A DNA stretch of 64,000 bases from Haloquadratum walsbyi J07HQW1 (lineage in GTDB: Archaea > Halobacteriota > Halobacteria > Halobacteriales > Haloferacaceae). Positions 1 to 9,144 of the stretch are shown in pieces. Below the pieces are notes generated by a model. It did not search any database and was not told where the DNA came from. It saw only the letters and a list, made by a program, of their open reading frames with translations. The stretch lies in NCBI GenBank assembly GCA_000415965.1, contig KE356560.1, positions 319,575 through 383,574 on the forward strand, in the 5' to 3' direction. The position numbers and the translations under genes were made by a program. Numbering within the stretch: the first letter of the stretch is position 1; each line of letters opens with the position of its first letter.

Positions 1-32
1 AACATCATCGTATCTTATGTGTTATCACGTTC

Positions 33-431
33 ATGCCCGCCGAGGACGAACCATTACAGACGACTGAGGCAACGACCGCTGAAGAAGCATGTTTTGAGGC
101 TGGTATTAAGTTCGGCACACTCTATCATCAGTTTGCTGGAACGCCTGTGAGTCCAGCTAGCGCATCGACTCTTGAGGATGCAATCGCAGACGCAATCGAA
201 AATCAACCACACTGTGAGGCTGTGACTGTCACTGTGAGGGCTGACCGGCTTGAAACTGCGCTTGCTGAGCAATCCGCTGAGTATACCGAGCTAACCGGGA
301 AATTTCTTGATGTCACAATGCAGATTGAATACAACGGTTGTCAGGTACAAACGCAAATGGCAATGGATGGTGATTATCCACTCATGGAGATCATCGCCAT
401 CGAATCTCCGAAGACTGATCCAATTGAGTAG
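33..431 (+). CDS. mptD: Archaeal dihydroneopterin aldolase (MptD family)
   Basis: The 132-residue product matches the small archaeal MptD family (about 120 residues). These enzymes cleave 7,8-dihydroneopterin to 6-hydroxymethyl-dihydropterin and glycolaldehyde in pterin cofactor synthesis. The recognisable core is EAGIKFGTLYHQFAGTPVS near residues 22-40, followed by the helix that begins TLEDAIADAIENQPHC. It is unrelated in sequence to bacterial FolB. It is read as cytoplasmic, with no signal or membrane segment. The ATG chosen is the first in frame; only 32 bases precede it in the window, so the promoter cannot be judged. The next gene follows after a promoter-like TATA, so it is probably not in one operon. 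Confidence 0.8.
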   Translation: MPAEDEPLQTTEATTAEEACFEAGIKFGTLYHQFAGTPVSPASASTLEDAIADAIENQPHCEAVTVTVRADRLETALAEQSAEYTELTGKFLDVTMQIEYNGCQVQTQMAMDGDYPLMEIIAIESPKTDPIE

Positions 432-489
432 TGGTGCTGAGACTGTCGTCTCATGCATCGTGTAATCCACTTCTGCTCTCGGACGTGTC

Positions 490-497
490 TTTATAAC
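490..497 (+). promoter_or_regulatory. TATA-box candidate for the downstream small acidic gene
   Basis: The sequence TTTATAAC lies 22-29 bases before the ATG at 520. That spacing fits an archaeal TATA box driving a leaderless transcript, which is common in haloarchaea. It is judged by eye only. Confidence 0.4.
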
Positions 498-519
498 TCT
501 TGGCGTCCAATCCACCGAT

Positions 520-930
520 ATGAGTAGTCAGAGTACGCTTAGCGACGATGATTTATTTGGCGAAGCAGCCGAGGAGATGCGTGAGGAGGTCGAAACTCAT
601 CTTGATAACGCTCAAACAGCACTCCCAGATGCCACCTCAGTGTGGCAGACGAATGCTGACAATGTCTTAGGAGCACTCAATGGACTTCGTTCGGCACTTG
701 ACGCAGACGATGCCGAAGAGCATCTCCGGCAGGCAAAAAAGACATTTGTCGTTGGAACCCGTGCAGATGCATTCGACGACCCTGACGAACTCCGCTCAGA
801 AGTTGAGTCTGTTGAGGAGTTGCTCACATCGATTAATACAGCAGATGAGCTTGCAAGTGAGCTGACAACAACGGTACCACAGCTGCACGATCAACTTCCG
901 GAGGCTGATGAGGAAACCGAAGAATCGTGA
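520..930 (+). CDS. Halophile-specific acidic helical protein (DUF5790-like)
   Basis: This 136-residue protein is very acidic and predicted to be almost all helical. It has no Cys, no signal peptide and no membrane segment. It resembles the family I know as DUF5790, which is confined to haloarchaea and has no assigned function. Two amphipathic helical stretches (about residues 15-75 and 80-128) suggest a small helical bundle. The start is supported by the TATA-like box just upstream. Function is unknown. Confidence 0.65.
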   Translation: MSSQSTLSDDDLFGEAAEEMREEVETHLDNAQTALPDATSVWQTNADNVLGALNGLRSALDADDAEEHLRQAKKTFVVGTRADAFDDPDELRSEVESVEELLTSINTADELASELTTTVPQLHDQLPEADEETEES

Positions 931-1264
931 GTGACGCTGACTCACTCAACTGATATAAACAGCGCTTAGTGGTTTGGGTCCTCGCCGAAGGATTGTGTAA
1001 GTTCCAATTCCGTCACAACCCATATCTAAGTATTATCCTCCGTGTGGTATTAGATCTCAATCACCATTCACTCATTTCAGACTTTGTTTCTCACACACCG
1101 AGGTTTTTGCATCGACAGTGAGCTTCCCTGTCTGACACATGTTGAAACGGTAAAATCAAATGTTCATATTGTCCACTCAGCAGCGTGAACGATGCGGTGC
1201 TATCTCACTCTGTCACAAATCTCATATCGCGGTAATGAGCAATTTTTAGCTCTGTGCCGCCGAG
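931..1264. other. Intergenic spacer, no gene seen
   Basis: This stretch lies between two genes whose 3' ends converge. All frames are broken by stops, and no strong hairpin, tRNA or element end was found. Confidence 0.5.
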
Positions 1265-3220
1265 TTAGTCATCTGCGGTATCAGTCTCGATTGATGTTTG
1301 TGAAGCGCGCTGTGTTGCTCGTTGGATGAACGTTTCAGGCAGTTCCTCAATTTCGCCCGCCTGAACACCCCATAGATGTGCATACAGCCCATCAGCAGCG
1401 AGTAATTCGGTATGTGTTCCACGTTCAACAATCTCTCCATCATCAAGCACAAGAATTCTATCTGCATCTTTAATCGTTGATAGTCGATGTGCGATACTAA
1501 ATGTCGTTCGATCAGCAGTTAGACGATCTATCGATCGCTTAATCAACATCTCTGTTTCAGTATCGACATCTGATGTCGCTTCATCGAGTATCAGAATCTC
1601 GGGATCTCTGAGGACGGCGCGTGCAATCGAAAGGCGTTGTCGCTGTCCACCAGAGAGCTTGACTCCTCGTTCACCGATTTCTGTATCGTATCCGTCTGGG
1701 AGATTCATAATGAACTCATGTGCTTCTGCTGTTTTCGCCGCATCAATAATCTCGTCGCGAGAGGCGTTGAATGTCCCATATCGAATGTTTTCTGCCACCG
1801 TTCCATAGAACATAAACGTATCTTGGCTTACGTATCCGATTGATTCCCGGAGACTTGGGATTGTTATTTCACGAACATCCGTTCCGTCAACTGTAATTGC
1901 CCCCTCATCAACGTCATACATCCGAAGGAGGAGTTTGAGTACCGTTGACTTTCCAGCTCCAGTTGGACCAACGAGTGCAAGCGTTTCACCGCCGGGAATC
2001 TCGAAGGAAATATCCTTGATTGTTGGCTCTTCATCAGTTTCATACCCGAATGTGACATCGTCATACTGCACCGTGCCCGTGTTGACATCAAGTGCTGGCG
2101 CGTCGGGATCGTTGACAATCCGTGCGGGCTCATCCATCAACCCGAAGATTCGCGCTGCGGAGGCATACGCCCGCTGATACATATTGATTATCTGCCCAAA
2201 CTGCGACATCGGCCAGATAAATCGCTGCGTAAACAGGATGAATCCAACAAACTCTCCTGGGGTCAGCGACCCTGAGAAGAAAAGCGGTGCCTGACCGGTC
2301 TGTTGGTATGTTAACACCCATGCTCCGCCAATGAGGAATGTCAAGACGAATCCAACCCCAGAAAGAATGCGTAATGCAGGGAAGAATGTGATTCGCGTCT
2401 TGATGGCATCCCAGTTTGAGTCGAAATACTCCTGTGAGGTGTCATCGACTCGGTCTGACTCGAAGTTCTCTGTGTGTGCAGACTTAATCACTTGAATCCC
2501 ACCGAGATTATTCTCAAGACGAGAGTTCAACTGCCCAACCGATGATCGGACATCGGCGTATTTCGGTTGAATTATTTTCACAAACCGATATGTGAAGTAC
2601 CCAATAAGCGGAACGACGCTGAGAGTGACAAGCGCGAGTTGCCAATTCCAGTATAGTAAAATCGCAGCAATCCCAAGAACCATCACTCCAAGCCGAAATG
2701 CTGAGTTCATCCCGTCGTTGAGAAACCGTTCTAGTCTATTCACGTCATTTGAGAGAATCGACATCATCTCGCCGGTTTGCTTATCAGCGAAAAACGAGAG
2801 ACTCAATCGCTGCATCTCATTATACGTGTCCGTTCGAACCGCATGCTGGACACGCTGTGCGAATGCATTCCATCCCCAATTTCGGGTCCAATGAAATGCC
2901 GCAGCACCAAAGAACGCTCCGGCAATGAGAAAAACGGAGACATAAAGTTGCCCGACCTGATCGGTCGGTATCCATGCTGCTGGAACAAACCATAATGAGA
3001 ATGTCCGTTCATCGAGAAAGATTGCATCCACCGCGACCGCGAGTAATACCGGTGGAAGAAGATCGAGAACACGAGCAGCGATACTTGAGATAATTCCAAT
3101 AGCTATCGCTGGTATATTTTCGCGACCGTATGTCGAGAAAAGCCGTCGCATCGGATTTGACACGCGTTCGCGCTGTGACTCGAACGGATCATCATCATCT
3201 GCAGGGACCGCATCCATCAC
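1265..3220 (-). CDS. ABC transporter, fused permease and ATPase (type I exporter)
   Basis: The 651-residue protein is a half-size ABC exporter that should work as a dimer in the cytoplasmic membrane. A transmembrane domain of about six helices spans roughly residues 40-340. The ATPase domain follows, with Walker A GPTGAGKST near 418, signature LSGGQRQRLSIARA near 520, Walker B ILILDEATSDVD near 545 and the H-loop SIAHRLSTI near 577. Family members export lipids, drugs or peptides; the substrate cannot be told from sequence. The neighbours give no hint. The N-terminus is acidic and two Met codons in a row make the exact start ambiguous by one residue. Confidence 0.9.
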   Translation of the reverse strand: MMDAVPADDDDPFESQRERVSNPMRRLFSTYGRENIPAIAIGIISSIAARVLDLLPPVLLAVAVDAIFLDERTFSLWFVPAAWIPTDQVGQLYVSVFLIAGAFFGAAAFHWTRNWGWNAFAQRVQHAVRTDTYNEMQRLSLSFFADKQTGEMMSILSNDVNRLERFLNDGMNSAFRLGVMVLGIAAILLYWNWQLALVTLSVVPLIGYFTYRFVKIIQPKYADVRSSVGQLNSRLENNLGGIQVIKSAHTENFESDRVDDTSQEYFDSNWDAIKTRITFFPALRILSGVGFVLTFLIGGAWVLTYQQTGQAPLFFSGSLTPGEFVGFILFTQRFIWPMSQFGQIINMYQRAYASAARIFGLMDEPARIVNDPDAPALDVNTGTVQYDDVTFGYETDEEPTIKDISFEIPGGETLALVGPTGAGKSTVLKLLLRMYDVDEGAITVDGTDVREITIPSLRESIGYVSQDTFMFYGTVAENIRYGTFNASRDEIIDAAKTAEAHEFIMNLPDGYDTEIGERGVKLSGGQRQRLSIARAVLRDPEILILDEATSDVDTETEMLIKRSIDRLTADRTTFSIAHRLSTIKDADRILVLDDGEIVERGTHTELLAADGLYAHLWGVQAGEIEELPETFIQRATQRASQTSIETDTADD

Positions 3221-3725
3221 TATAATTTAGGGTTCAGGCCGGATAACGGTTGCTGAGAGCGCGAGTCGCTCACGAGACGGTGTTTCGATACTCGTTTGAT
3301 TTATGCTGGCGTGTTGGTGATTTAATATATTCAACTGTGTGTAATAGTCAATATTTCTCGGGTTTTCAGCTTATCAAAGCTCAAGACGGACACATCGGGG
3401 TTTTGATGCTGATATTGATGTGACCCCAAGGCAGTTGACGCTGCGAAATCACCCGAGCTCTTGGTTTATCCAACAACTCGCGGTATTCGTGGCAAACAAC
3501 TCCGGTTCGAATCACATATACTCAGTGCGCTTTTCAAATGAGCGCTAAAAGATACACAGATCTGAAAACGCCAACGGTCGACTCTAACGCTGTTAGTTGT
3601 GCCGAGGGTTCGCTATCATCGAGATTTCGAGAAACAGAAACAGAGCTGAGGGTTCATCATTGAATTAGTAATTTTAGATGCCAATATGATGAAACCAATA
3701 TAAAAAATCTTTCTCGTGTAGACAA
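3221..3725. other. Gene-free spacer with one palindromic element remnant
   Basis: No convincing coding frame is present. The notable content is the CGGGG/CCCC palindrome listed separately at 3396-3427; the rest is AT-rich towards the right end. Confidence 0.5.
3396..3427 (+). repeat. Palindrome CGGGG-TTTTGAT...GTGA-CCCC, element-end copy
   Basis: A CGGGG and a CCCC arm enclose a loop made of GAT-type hexamers and ending TTGATGTGA. The same unit occurs, in the other orientation, at 41996-42052 and 42413-42439, where it brackets a roughly 440-bp element. The loop length differs between copies by hexamers. Here it stands alone, so it may be the solo end of a decayed element. Confidence 0.55.
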
Positions 3726-4127
3726 TCACAACGTTCTATCCTCCACCGTAGGGTCGATCCCTGCATCTGCTAGGTCGGATCGGATTCGTTTTCGAAGTGG
3801 CTCTGGAACGGTTGTCCGACCGACTGGGACTGCTGTCTCCCCATCGCCTTTGACTTTCCAATAAAGCACGCAACGTGAGGGCGCATAGAACTCAATACTA
3901 TATCGATCATTTTCCCCCTGATAATGAACGCGAGCCGCATAGTCATCGACACTCCACCCTTCCAGTTCGTCAAGCCCAACCAGCGTGTTTGTATCAACTG
4001 TTGTGTCGTCATCATCGTGGGTATGAGTTTTCGATTTGGTCACTGATTGACTTTCCTCGGTGTGTGTCTCTGCGACTTCGTCTATTTGATCATTACTAAC
4101 TTGGTCTTTATTTGAAATATCGTCCAT
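3726..4127 (-). CDS. Conserved haloarchaeal protein, function unknown
   Basis: I chose the internal ATG that gives 133 residues beginning MDDISNKDQ. The open frame runs further upstream, but that part is Arg/Leu-rich and unlike a haloarchaeal protein. The N-terminal 50 residues are acidic, Thr/His-rich and low in complexity. The conserved-looking domain starts at about LDELEGWSVDDYAARVHYQG and contains several aromatic beta strands (YSIEFYAPSRCVLYWKVKG), ending in a short helix LRKRIRSDLADAG. It has no known catalytic motif. I read it as a small soluble beta-rich protein typical of haloarchaea. Confidence 0.6.
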   Translation of the reverse strand: MDDISNKDQVSNDQIDEVAETHTEESQSVTKSKTHTHDDDDTTVDTNTLVGLDELEGWSVDDYAARVHYQGENDRYSIEFYAPSRCVLYWKVKGDGETAVPVGRTTVPEPLRKRIRSDLADAGIDPTVEDRTL

Positions 4128-5112
4128 GACGATACATCTGTGCGGAACCCATTGAGCCTGCTGTCTTCTTTTCACAGTCACGCAGAGGACTATCATCACG
4201 TAGTCACTGAGCATATCATACAGTATCACTGACTGAGTGATCAGTCTCACAGCAACTCTGAGCGAATGAGCTAAATACAGGCGTCCGTCCCGCTTTGCCT
4301 TTGGAAAAGAGCGACCGACGAGAACGAAAACGAGACCGAGTCCAAGTCCGAGTCGGGACGAACAGGGGAGATGGTGTGCCCAGAGCTTTAATATTGACTC
4401 GGACTCTGATTCCAGGTTCTGGTATGGTAAGATCGCGAAGCGACTCAGTAAATCAGTCATCGCTTTGTTTTGTTGTTACTGCATTGGACGGCATGGGCTT
4501 CCCCTCCTCGCCTCCGGTTGATGTTGGTGGTGGGGAGAGGGATGCTCACCACGCTTTTGTGATAGTGTTCGCACGCGCACCACCGGTCCCGGTTGTGGTT
4601 GAGTATCTATCCGGGAGGATCGGAACACTCCGACCCACTCCTGAAGTGAATTCGCTTGCAGACTGCGGAGTCTGAAATCGCTGTGCTCACGCCGGGGAGA
4701 CATTCTGACACAGACATAGATACAGATGCAGGAAACCCTCACCAAGCGAGAGACCGTAGAGCAGCGTATCTCACCAGATGACTGTGTGCCTGCTGTCCGC
4801 AGGCTGCATTCAAGTTATTGAATTGACTATATCAACGATCGTCATCACTAACGAGTAAGTTCTTCGACGACCGGACTCGTGTGGGCTTCCGTGCTCCCGC
4901 TGTCAGGTAAATGAAATCCTTCCTGAGAAACAAGCGTTGATGATCACTCTGCATGTATTGAGTCAGAACCCCCGTCGGTTTCCTCTCATCCATACTCGCT
5001 CTCCTAGGCTCGCTCCTTGAGCAAGGGGACTCCACCTCGAAACTGTTGAATGACACTGACATGATATTCACTCGATTCACCCAAGATATTATCTATGAGG
5101 GGACTAACAAAC
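4128..5112. other. Long gene-poor region with degenerate element sequence
   Basis: Several overlapping open frames exist here, but none looks like a haloarchaeal protein and they compete on both strands. The part from about 4640 to 4750 is related to 7905-8005, so it is probably decayed mobile-element DNA. A perfect hairpin (CAGACT, loop GCGG, AGTCTG) sits at 4659-4674. The remainder up to 5112 shows nothing recognisable. Confidence 0.45.
4640..4750 (+). repeat. Degenerate element segment, copy 1 (related to 7.9 kb)
   Basis: TGCGGAGTCTG is followed by about 20 bases that match the 7.9-kb copy except for transitions. A shared stretch rich in GACACAG, GGAA and CCCACC follows. Frames are broken. 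The two copies look like the same 3' part of an old transposon, possibly the tail of a TnpB-type gene, but the family assignment is an inference. Confidence 0.35.
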
Positions 5113-5661
5113 TCAACTGTCCTCTCGGGAGCTATCTCGGGTAATATCCTGCGAAGACGCTGAAGCGAATTGAGTGATTTGTACATCATCACCAACCGTG
5201 ATATTATGCTTTTCTGTATAATTATATGACACCTCAAGCACGTACTTTCCACGTCCTGGATACTGCTGAAGACTGTCAGTCGGTGTATTTCTCGGCACCT
5301 CTGCGTGATGGATTCGTGTAATCGTTCCTGTCATATCGATAAATATGATATCGATTGGAAATGACATATTACGCATCACGTATGCATAGCGATCTTCGCT
5401 ATCATGGATAAACAACATCCCTTCATCTGCGGCAAGTGATTGTGTCTCACTCAATCCTGTATACCGTTTTTGTGGCGTATCAGCGATACGCACAGAGACG
5501 CGTTCTAACTGCTCGCCAGTTTTATTATCGGTAATTTCGATGGTTTCCCTGTCATATTCACCAGTTGGTCCGATCCCAGGAATCACTGTCACGAGTAACA
5601 CCCCGACAAGAATCGCACCACTCGCCACCACGAGAGCCCGTGTCAATAACGGTCTGTCCAT
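5113..5661 (-). CDS. DUF192 family protein, membrane-anchored or exported
   Basis: The 182-residue product has an N-terminal hydrophobic helix (about residues 8-30) followed by the DUF192 domain. Family hallmarks are visible: RIADTPQKRYTGLSE, the GMLFIHDSEDRYAYVMRNMSFPIDIIFID core, and the C-terminal GKYVLEVSYNY strand. DUF192 proteins are small beta-barrel domains of unknown biochemical role and in haloarchaea are usually extracytoplasmic. The tail is Ser/Asp-rich. It is a single gene flanked by non-coding DNA, with tRNA-Val about 200 bases upstream of its start on the other strand. Confidence 0.8.
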   Translation of the reverse strand: MDRPLLTRALVVASGAILVGVLLVTVIPGIGPTGEYDRETIEITDNKTGEQLERVSVRIADTPQKRYTGLSETQSLAADEGMLFIHDSEDRYAYVMRNMSFPIDIIFIDMTGTITRIHHAEVPRNTPTDSLQQYPGRGKYVLEVSYNYTEKHNITVGDDVQITQFASASSQDITRDSSREDS

Positions 5662-5857
5662 ATACTCCGGTATCGACTTCTGCGCCTAACAGTGTCGGCA
5701 TCTCGAATCTGATACATGGTACTTGTTTATGACCCGATTGAGGATCATCTGTGTAAAATTGAAAACGGTTATAACCGCGAATAAGCTGGTTATGAATAGA
5801 AGGGCTCTCATACAGCGAAAGAAGAGCGACGTGAGAGTATATTCATACAGTTTGATA

Positions 5858-5930
5858 GGGCTCGTGGTCTAGCGGTTATGACGCTTCCCTTACAAGGAAG
5901 AGGTCGGTGGTTCAAATCCGCCCGAGCCCA
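5858..5930 (+). tRNA. tRNA-Val (anticodon UAC)
   Basis: A 73-nt cloverleaf: acceptor GGGCTCG pairs perfectly with CGAGCCC, discriminator A. The anticodon stem CTTCC/GGAAG closes the loop CTTACAA with anticodon TAC (reads GUA). The T arm is GGTGG-TTCAAAT-CCGCC. There is no intron and CCA is not encoded. Confidence 0.95.
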
Positions 5931-5990
5931 CTATTATCGGATTCGATAGGAGCCTCATTGATGATCGTTCCCTGTGGAATTGATCATGGG

Positions 5991-6317
5991 TTACTCACGA
6001 AGTCGTGCGCCAGGTTTCCATGTATTACCATCTAGATGAACCAGCTCATACCGTTCGAGAACCTGGAGGAGCGTTACCACTGCGTCAGCATCGCCTGACA
6101 ATGATGATTCATCTGTAACCTGCTCAGCAACGACACTTCGAGTGCCACCGTCGAGTTGTTCCACCGCTTCCAGCACGGCTTCGGCATCTGCGAGCAGTGG
6201 TTCAAGTATATCCGCACCCGTTGTGTCAATCCGAAGCTTGGACATGACTTCATTATACTCCCCAGAAAGACTCATCGATACCGACACACCATCGGATGGT
6301 TCGGAATCGTCGCTCAT
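5991..6317 (-). CDS. Small haloarchaeal protein with a winged-helix-like C-terminus
   Basis: I start at MSDDSEPSDG (108 residues) because the six upstream residues (MEYMWL) do not fit the acidic style of local N-termini. The middle (DILEPLLADAEAVLEAVEQLDGG) is helical. The C-terminal segment, DADAVVTLLQVLERYELVHLDGNTWKPG, has the pattern of the last helix and wing of a winged helix-turn-helix. A DNA-binding role is therefore possible but not shown. No Cys and no membrane segment. It stands alone next to tRNA-Val. Confidence 0.6.
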   Translation of the reverse strand: MSDDSEPSDGVSVSMSLSGEYNEVMSKLRIDTTGADILEPLLADAEAVLEAVEQLDGGTRSVVAEQVTDESSLSGDADAVVTLLQVLERYELVHLDGNTWKPGARLRE

Positions 6318-6600
6318 CAACCACATATATTCCACCAGTAGTATTTAATATTCCGCATTCAAATGTATATTTTCGATATTGATGAATGAATCTCGAATCG
6401 AAAACAGCAATTTTCCATATCAGTCTATCAACGACCGGCTGATAGCATTGAGCGCATATAATATATTTCTATATGGCTTCCACATGAGGTGATGTTTACT
6501 AATAGGCTAACAATTATCGGGAGATGAGTGATAGCAGAGATACGCCAGACCCAACATGAAAATAATAATCAATAGATAGTTGAAGCAAATATTAATGACA

Positions 6601-7083
6601 ATGTCAGAACGCAGTGCCAAACTGCTGTGGGTAGCTCTCTTCGGTGTAGTGCTCTCTGTTGGTCTCTCTGCACTCACGCTTGTCTATTTGATAATCGCGA
6701 TTACATCTGGAATCCTCGCTGCAACCCCACTCATTGAACTCGTTGTCGACGTCGCTGTCCCGGCTGTCATTGCACTCGCAGTCTTTGCGATGCTTTGGAT
6801 TGTCTCAGTCATGAGCCTCGTTTGGGCATTATTTCGACGGGCTATGCAAATTGAAAATTATCAGCTTGCAACTGCATTTGCACGAGTTGAACAACAAGTC
6901 CCACCAATCAGTGTTCTTCACCTCTCTACAAGATTCACTCCGATGCCCGCGAGTGTTGAACGCGACCTCTCCACTGAGACAACGCGCGCGCTAGCTTCGT
7001 TACGTCGTCAATATGTGACCGGTGATATTTCCGATACAACGTTTGAACGGCGGATAGACCGTCTCTTGATGAAAGATCTTTGA
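6601..7083 (+). CDS. Two-span membrane protein with SHOCT-like C-terminus
   Basis: Two hydrophobic helices (about residues 8-35 and 42-75 from MSERSAKLL) precede a soluble tail of about 85 residues. The tail ends LASLRRQYVTGDISDTTFERRIDRLL, the pattern of a SHOCT-type short C-terminal domain often seen on archaeal membrane proteins. Function is unknown; such domains are thought to help oligomerisation. The start could also be the ATG two codons earlier or a TTG seven codons earlier. I prefer MSERS as the most typical. Upstream DNA is strongly AT-rich. Confidence 0.65.
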   Translation: MSERSAKLLWVALFGVVLSVGLSALTLVYLIIAITSGILAATPLIELVVDVAVPAVIALAVFAMLWIVSVMSLVWALFRRAMQIENYQLATAFARVEQQVPPISVLHLSTRFTPMPASVERDLSTETTRALASLRRQYVTGDISDTTFERRIDRLLMKDL

Positions 7084-7211
7084 TCGACACAGAAGGATAC
7101 TATTACATTTGACGTGTAGCAGGTGGTGACATCTTCAAATCTCTTACTCATCGCTGTTAACATGGTCACAAAGATCGCACATGCTCATTCTCTGTAGAAG
7201 TTGACTCATAG

Positions 7212-7310
7212 ATGCCTGATTCATCAGATGAGACACCGATGGTTACCGACAGGACCGGCGGTTCCAACTCAGAGCACTCTGTAAGTCACGCAGCTTCATC
7301 CCACCCGTGA
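7212..7310 (+). pseudogene. Possible truncated gene start (32 codons)
   Basis: The frame reads MPDSSDETPMVTDRTGGS and stops after 32 residues. Its acidic Ser/Thr-rich composition matches genuine haloarchaeal N-termini, unlike the competing frames. It runs directly into the decayed region, so it may be the remaining 5' end of an interrupted gene. It could also be chance. Confidence 0.2.
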
Positions 7311-7904
7311 TACTCTTATGTGGCTGTGTGGAGTGGTCATGAGCCAAAAAACATTGAGCAACGAAGGCTCACCTGACCTATGATCGTTTATACACAATCG
7401 CAGTCGATATCTCATATCAAATCCTGTTCGTTCCAGTGACTGATACAATAATCTGAGGAGCAAAACACAAGATATTTGATGATAGTGTTGCCAGATATTT
7501 TCGTTCCGATGGAGGAGCGCCCGCCTCTGGCTGGGCGGTGTGACGATCAACCAAGCCAAACTATGACACGCTGCGTTTCGCCACGGGTCGCTTTGCTGTC
7601 GGGTCACACTCTCCGACAATAGCGACAGCGCAGCGGATACACATAGATGACGCGTCAGTAAGTGCGTTGCGCCATCTAACTGTGACTGAGGGCACTCGTC
7701 TCTCTTCTTCGGCAAACATCGGAGATGCGAGCAGGGAGGGGACACAGCGCCCGCATGCGTCTATTAGATTTCTCCACCTGATGCTCCTTCAATCGAATGT
7801 GTGATACTCACAACGCCTCCGGCGGTGTTCGAGCGCAATAAGAATGTGCACCATCAGGTGTGGTCGAGTGTCCACCCGGGAGGTGTGGGACGTCCCAAAC
7901 CACC

Positions 7905-8005
7905 GCTTAAACGAGGTTCGCCTGCGGAGTCTGGAACCGTCGTGTCCACGTTGGATACAAGCTCCGATACCGACACAGGAACCCCCACCCTCGATAAGTG
8001 AGAGG
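7905..8005 (+). repeat. Degenerate element segment, copy 2 (related to 4.6 kb)
   Basis: From TGCGGAGTCTGG onward this segment aligns with 4664-4748. About three quarters of the first 33 bases are identical and the differences I checked are transitions. In the plus frame it encodes a Thr/Asp/Pro-rich tail ending PTLDK-stop, which resembles the low-complexity tails of haloarchaeal TnpB-like genes. Assignment to a family is tentative. Confidence 0.35.
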
Positions 8006-8289
8006 TAAGGACCCTTGAGTGCGGGAAGAGGGGTCGCTTACATTGGTCCAGCCCGTATATCTGTTCTGAGCCCAATTGAGTACTACTGCACCACATACAC
8101 TCGCTGAGGGGGTTGTGTCTCAGCTATTGAGAATCTGTTGTTGATAACGCTGCTGTGTTGAATAGTGGTCTCTGAGACAAGGTGAAGTGACACCGATTTC
8201 GAGATTACTGGTATCAGTCCTCAATCATCCACTCAAAATCCCACTGTCCCAGCCAACACCACTACTCAACACAGCAGATAACGCACTCA

Positions 8290-9144
8290 TTATAACTCAG
8301 CTGTACGGAACCGATAGAATCCGAGTACAACAGGAAGCGACATCCAGATAACTAGCACACCAACTGCAACCCACCACCCAATATATACTGGCGCGCTATC
8401 AGCGACATACTGACCGGCAACATCAATACCACCACCTAATCGCAAAAGGAGATTGTATGACGACTCAGGGCTGAGTAATCTCACTAACAGTGTCCAGTCG
8501 GGAGGCGAGGCTAATACACTAAAATCAAATCGATGAAGAACAAGCATTATCGCTGTTGTAAGTCCGTCCCACAGAATGATCAATACAAAGTAACTCCCGA
8601 ATGTACTGAGTGTAATCCAACGCTCATTTGTAGTTACGATTGAAATTCCAACACCAATTCCAACGAATGCAGCGCTATATAACAGCGTCAGTAACACGAC
8701 TAAGGGATATGTAGTAATTCCTTGTGTTCCATACAGTATCGCAGCAATCCCTCCACTAAGGCTCAATCCAGTAACCGTTGTAATAATGAGAAGTGTCCAA
8801 CGACTGAGTAAGGTTCCAATGATCAATCCCGCCCGCGACTGTGGGAATGATAATGTGAGTAAGACACTGCCTGTCTCTCGTGCGTGAGCAATCGATTTGT
8901 ATCCAAGCAGTAACCCAACGACTGGGATAACGAACGAGAGTAAATTGGTACTCCCATCAACAAACCCCATGAACGTCAACTGACTGGATTCAACGTATCT
9001 ATATGCCAGACTGTATCCGACAGAAGTAATCATAACAATACTCAAAAGAAGCAATATTATTGGCGTCCGCCGGGCTCGCCGTACGTCAGTTTCAGCAACA
9101 CTTCGCCATCCAGCGACATCGATATTCCAACTCGATTGACTCAT
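8290..9144 (-). CDS. ABC-2 type transporter permease
   Basis: Start chosen at MSQSSWNIDV (284 residues); the open frame continues upstream only because it overlaps the preceding gene. Five to six hydrophobic helices are spread over the protein, beginning TPIILLLLSIVMITSVGYSL. The segment LLGYKSIAHARETGSVLLTLSFPQSRAGLIIG is the typical coupling region of ABC-2 permeases. The ATG overlaps the stop of the upstream ATPase-permease gene by 4 bp, so the two should be co-translated and form one exporter. It is a paralogue of the permease half of that neighbour. Substrate unknown. Confidence 0.85.
   Translation of the reverse strand: MSQSSWNIDVAGWRSVAETDVRRARRTPIILLLLSIVMITSVGYSLAYRYVESSQLTFMGFVDGSTNLLSFVIPVVGLLLGYKSIAHARETGSVLLTLSFPQSRAGLIIGTLLSRWTLLIITTVTGLSLSGGIAAILYGTQGITTYPLVVLLTLLYSAAFVGIGVGISIVTTNERWITLSTFGSYFVLIILWDGLTTAIMLVLHRFDFSVLASPPDWTLLVRLLSPESSYNLLLRLGGGIDVAGQYVADSAPVYIGWWVAVGVLVIWMSLPVVLGFYRFRTAEL

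Larger units (their letters stand above)
7084..8289. other. 1.2-kb gene-poor region, probably decayed mobile DNA
   Basis: Open frames exist on both strands (for example 7296-7745 minus, 149 residues), but they are Cys/Arg/His-rich and basic, unlike genuine genes here. A 33-codon acidic frame at 7212-7310 could be the stump of a lost gene. The 7905-8005 part matches the 4.6-kb copy. The right end (about 8100-8289) is plain AT-rich spacer. Confidence 0.45.

Noticed and set aside
4295..4675. 126-residue plus-strand frame
   Set aside because: No domain, mixed composition, overlaps a second frame on the minus strand and a repeated decayed segment.
7296..7745. 149-residue minus-strand open frame
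   Set aside because: Cys/His/Arg-rich and basic, overlapped by other frames, no domain; unlike haloarchaeal proteins. Treated as decayed spacer.
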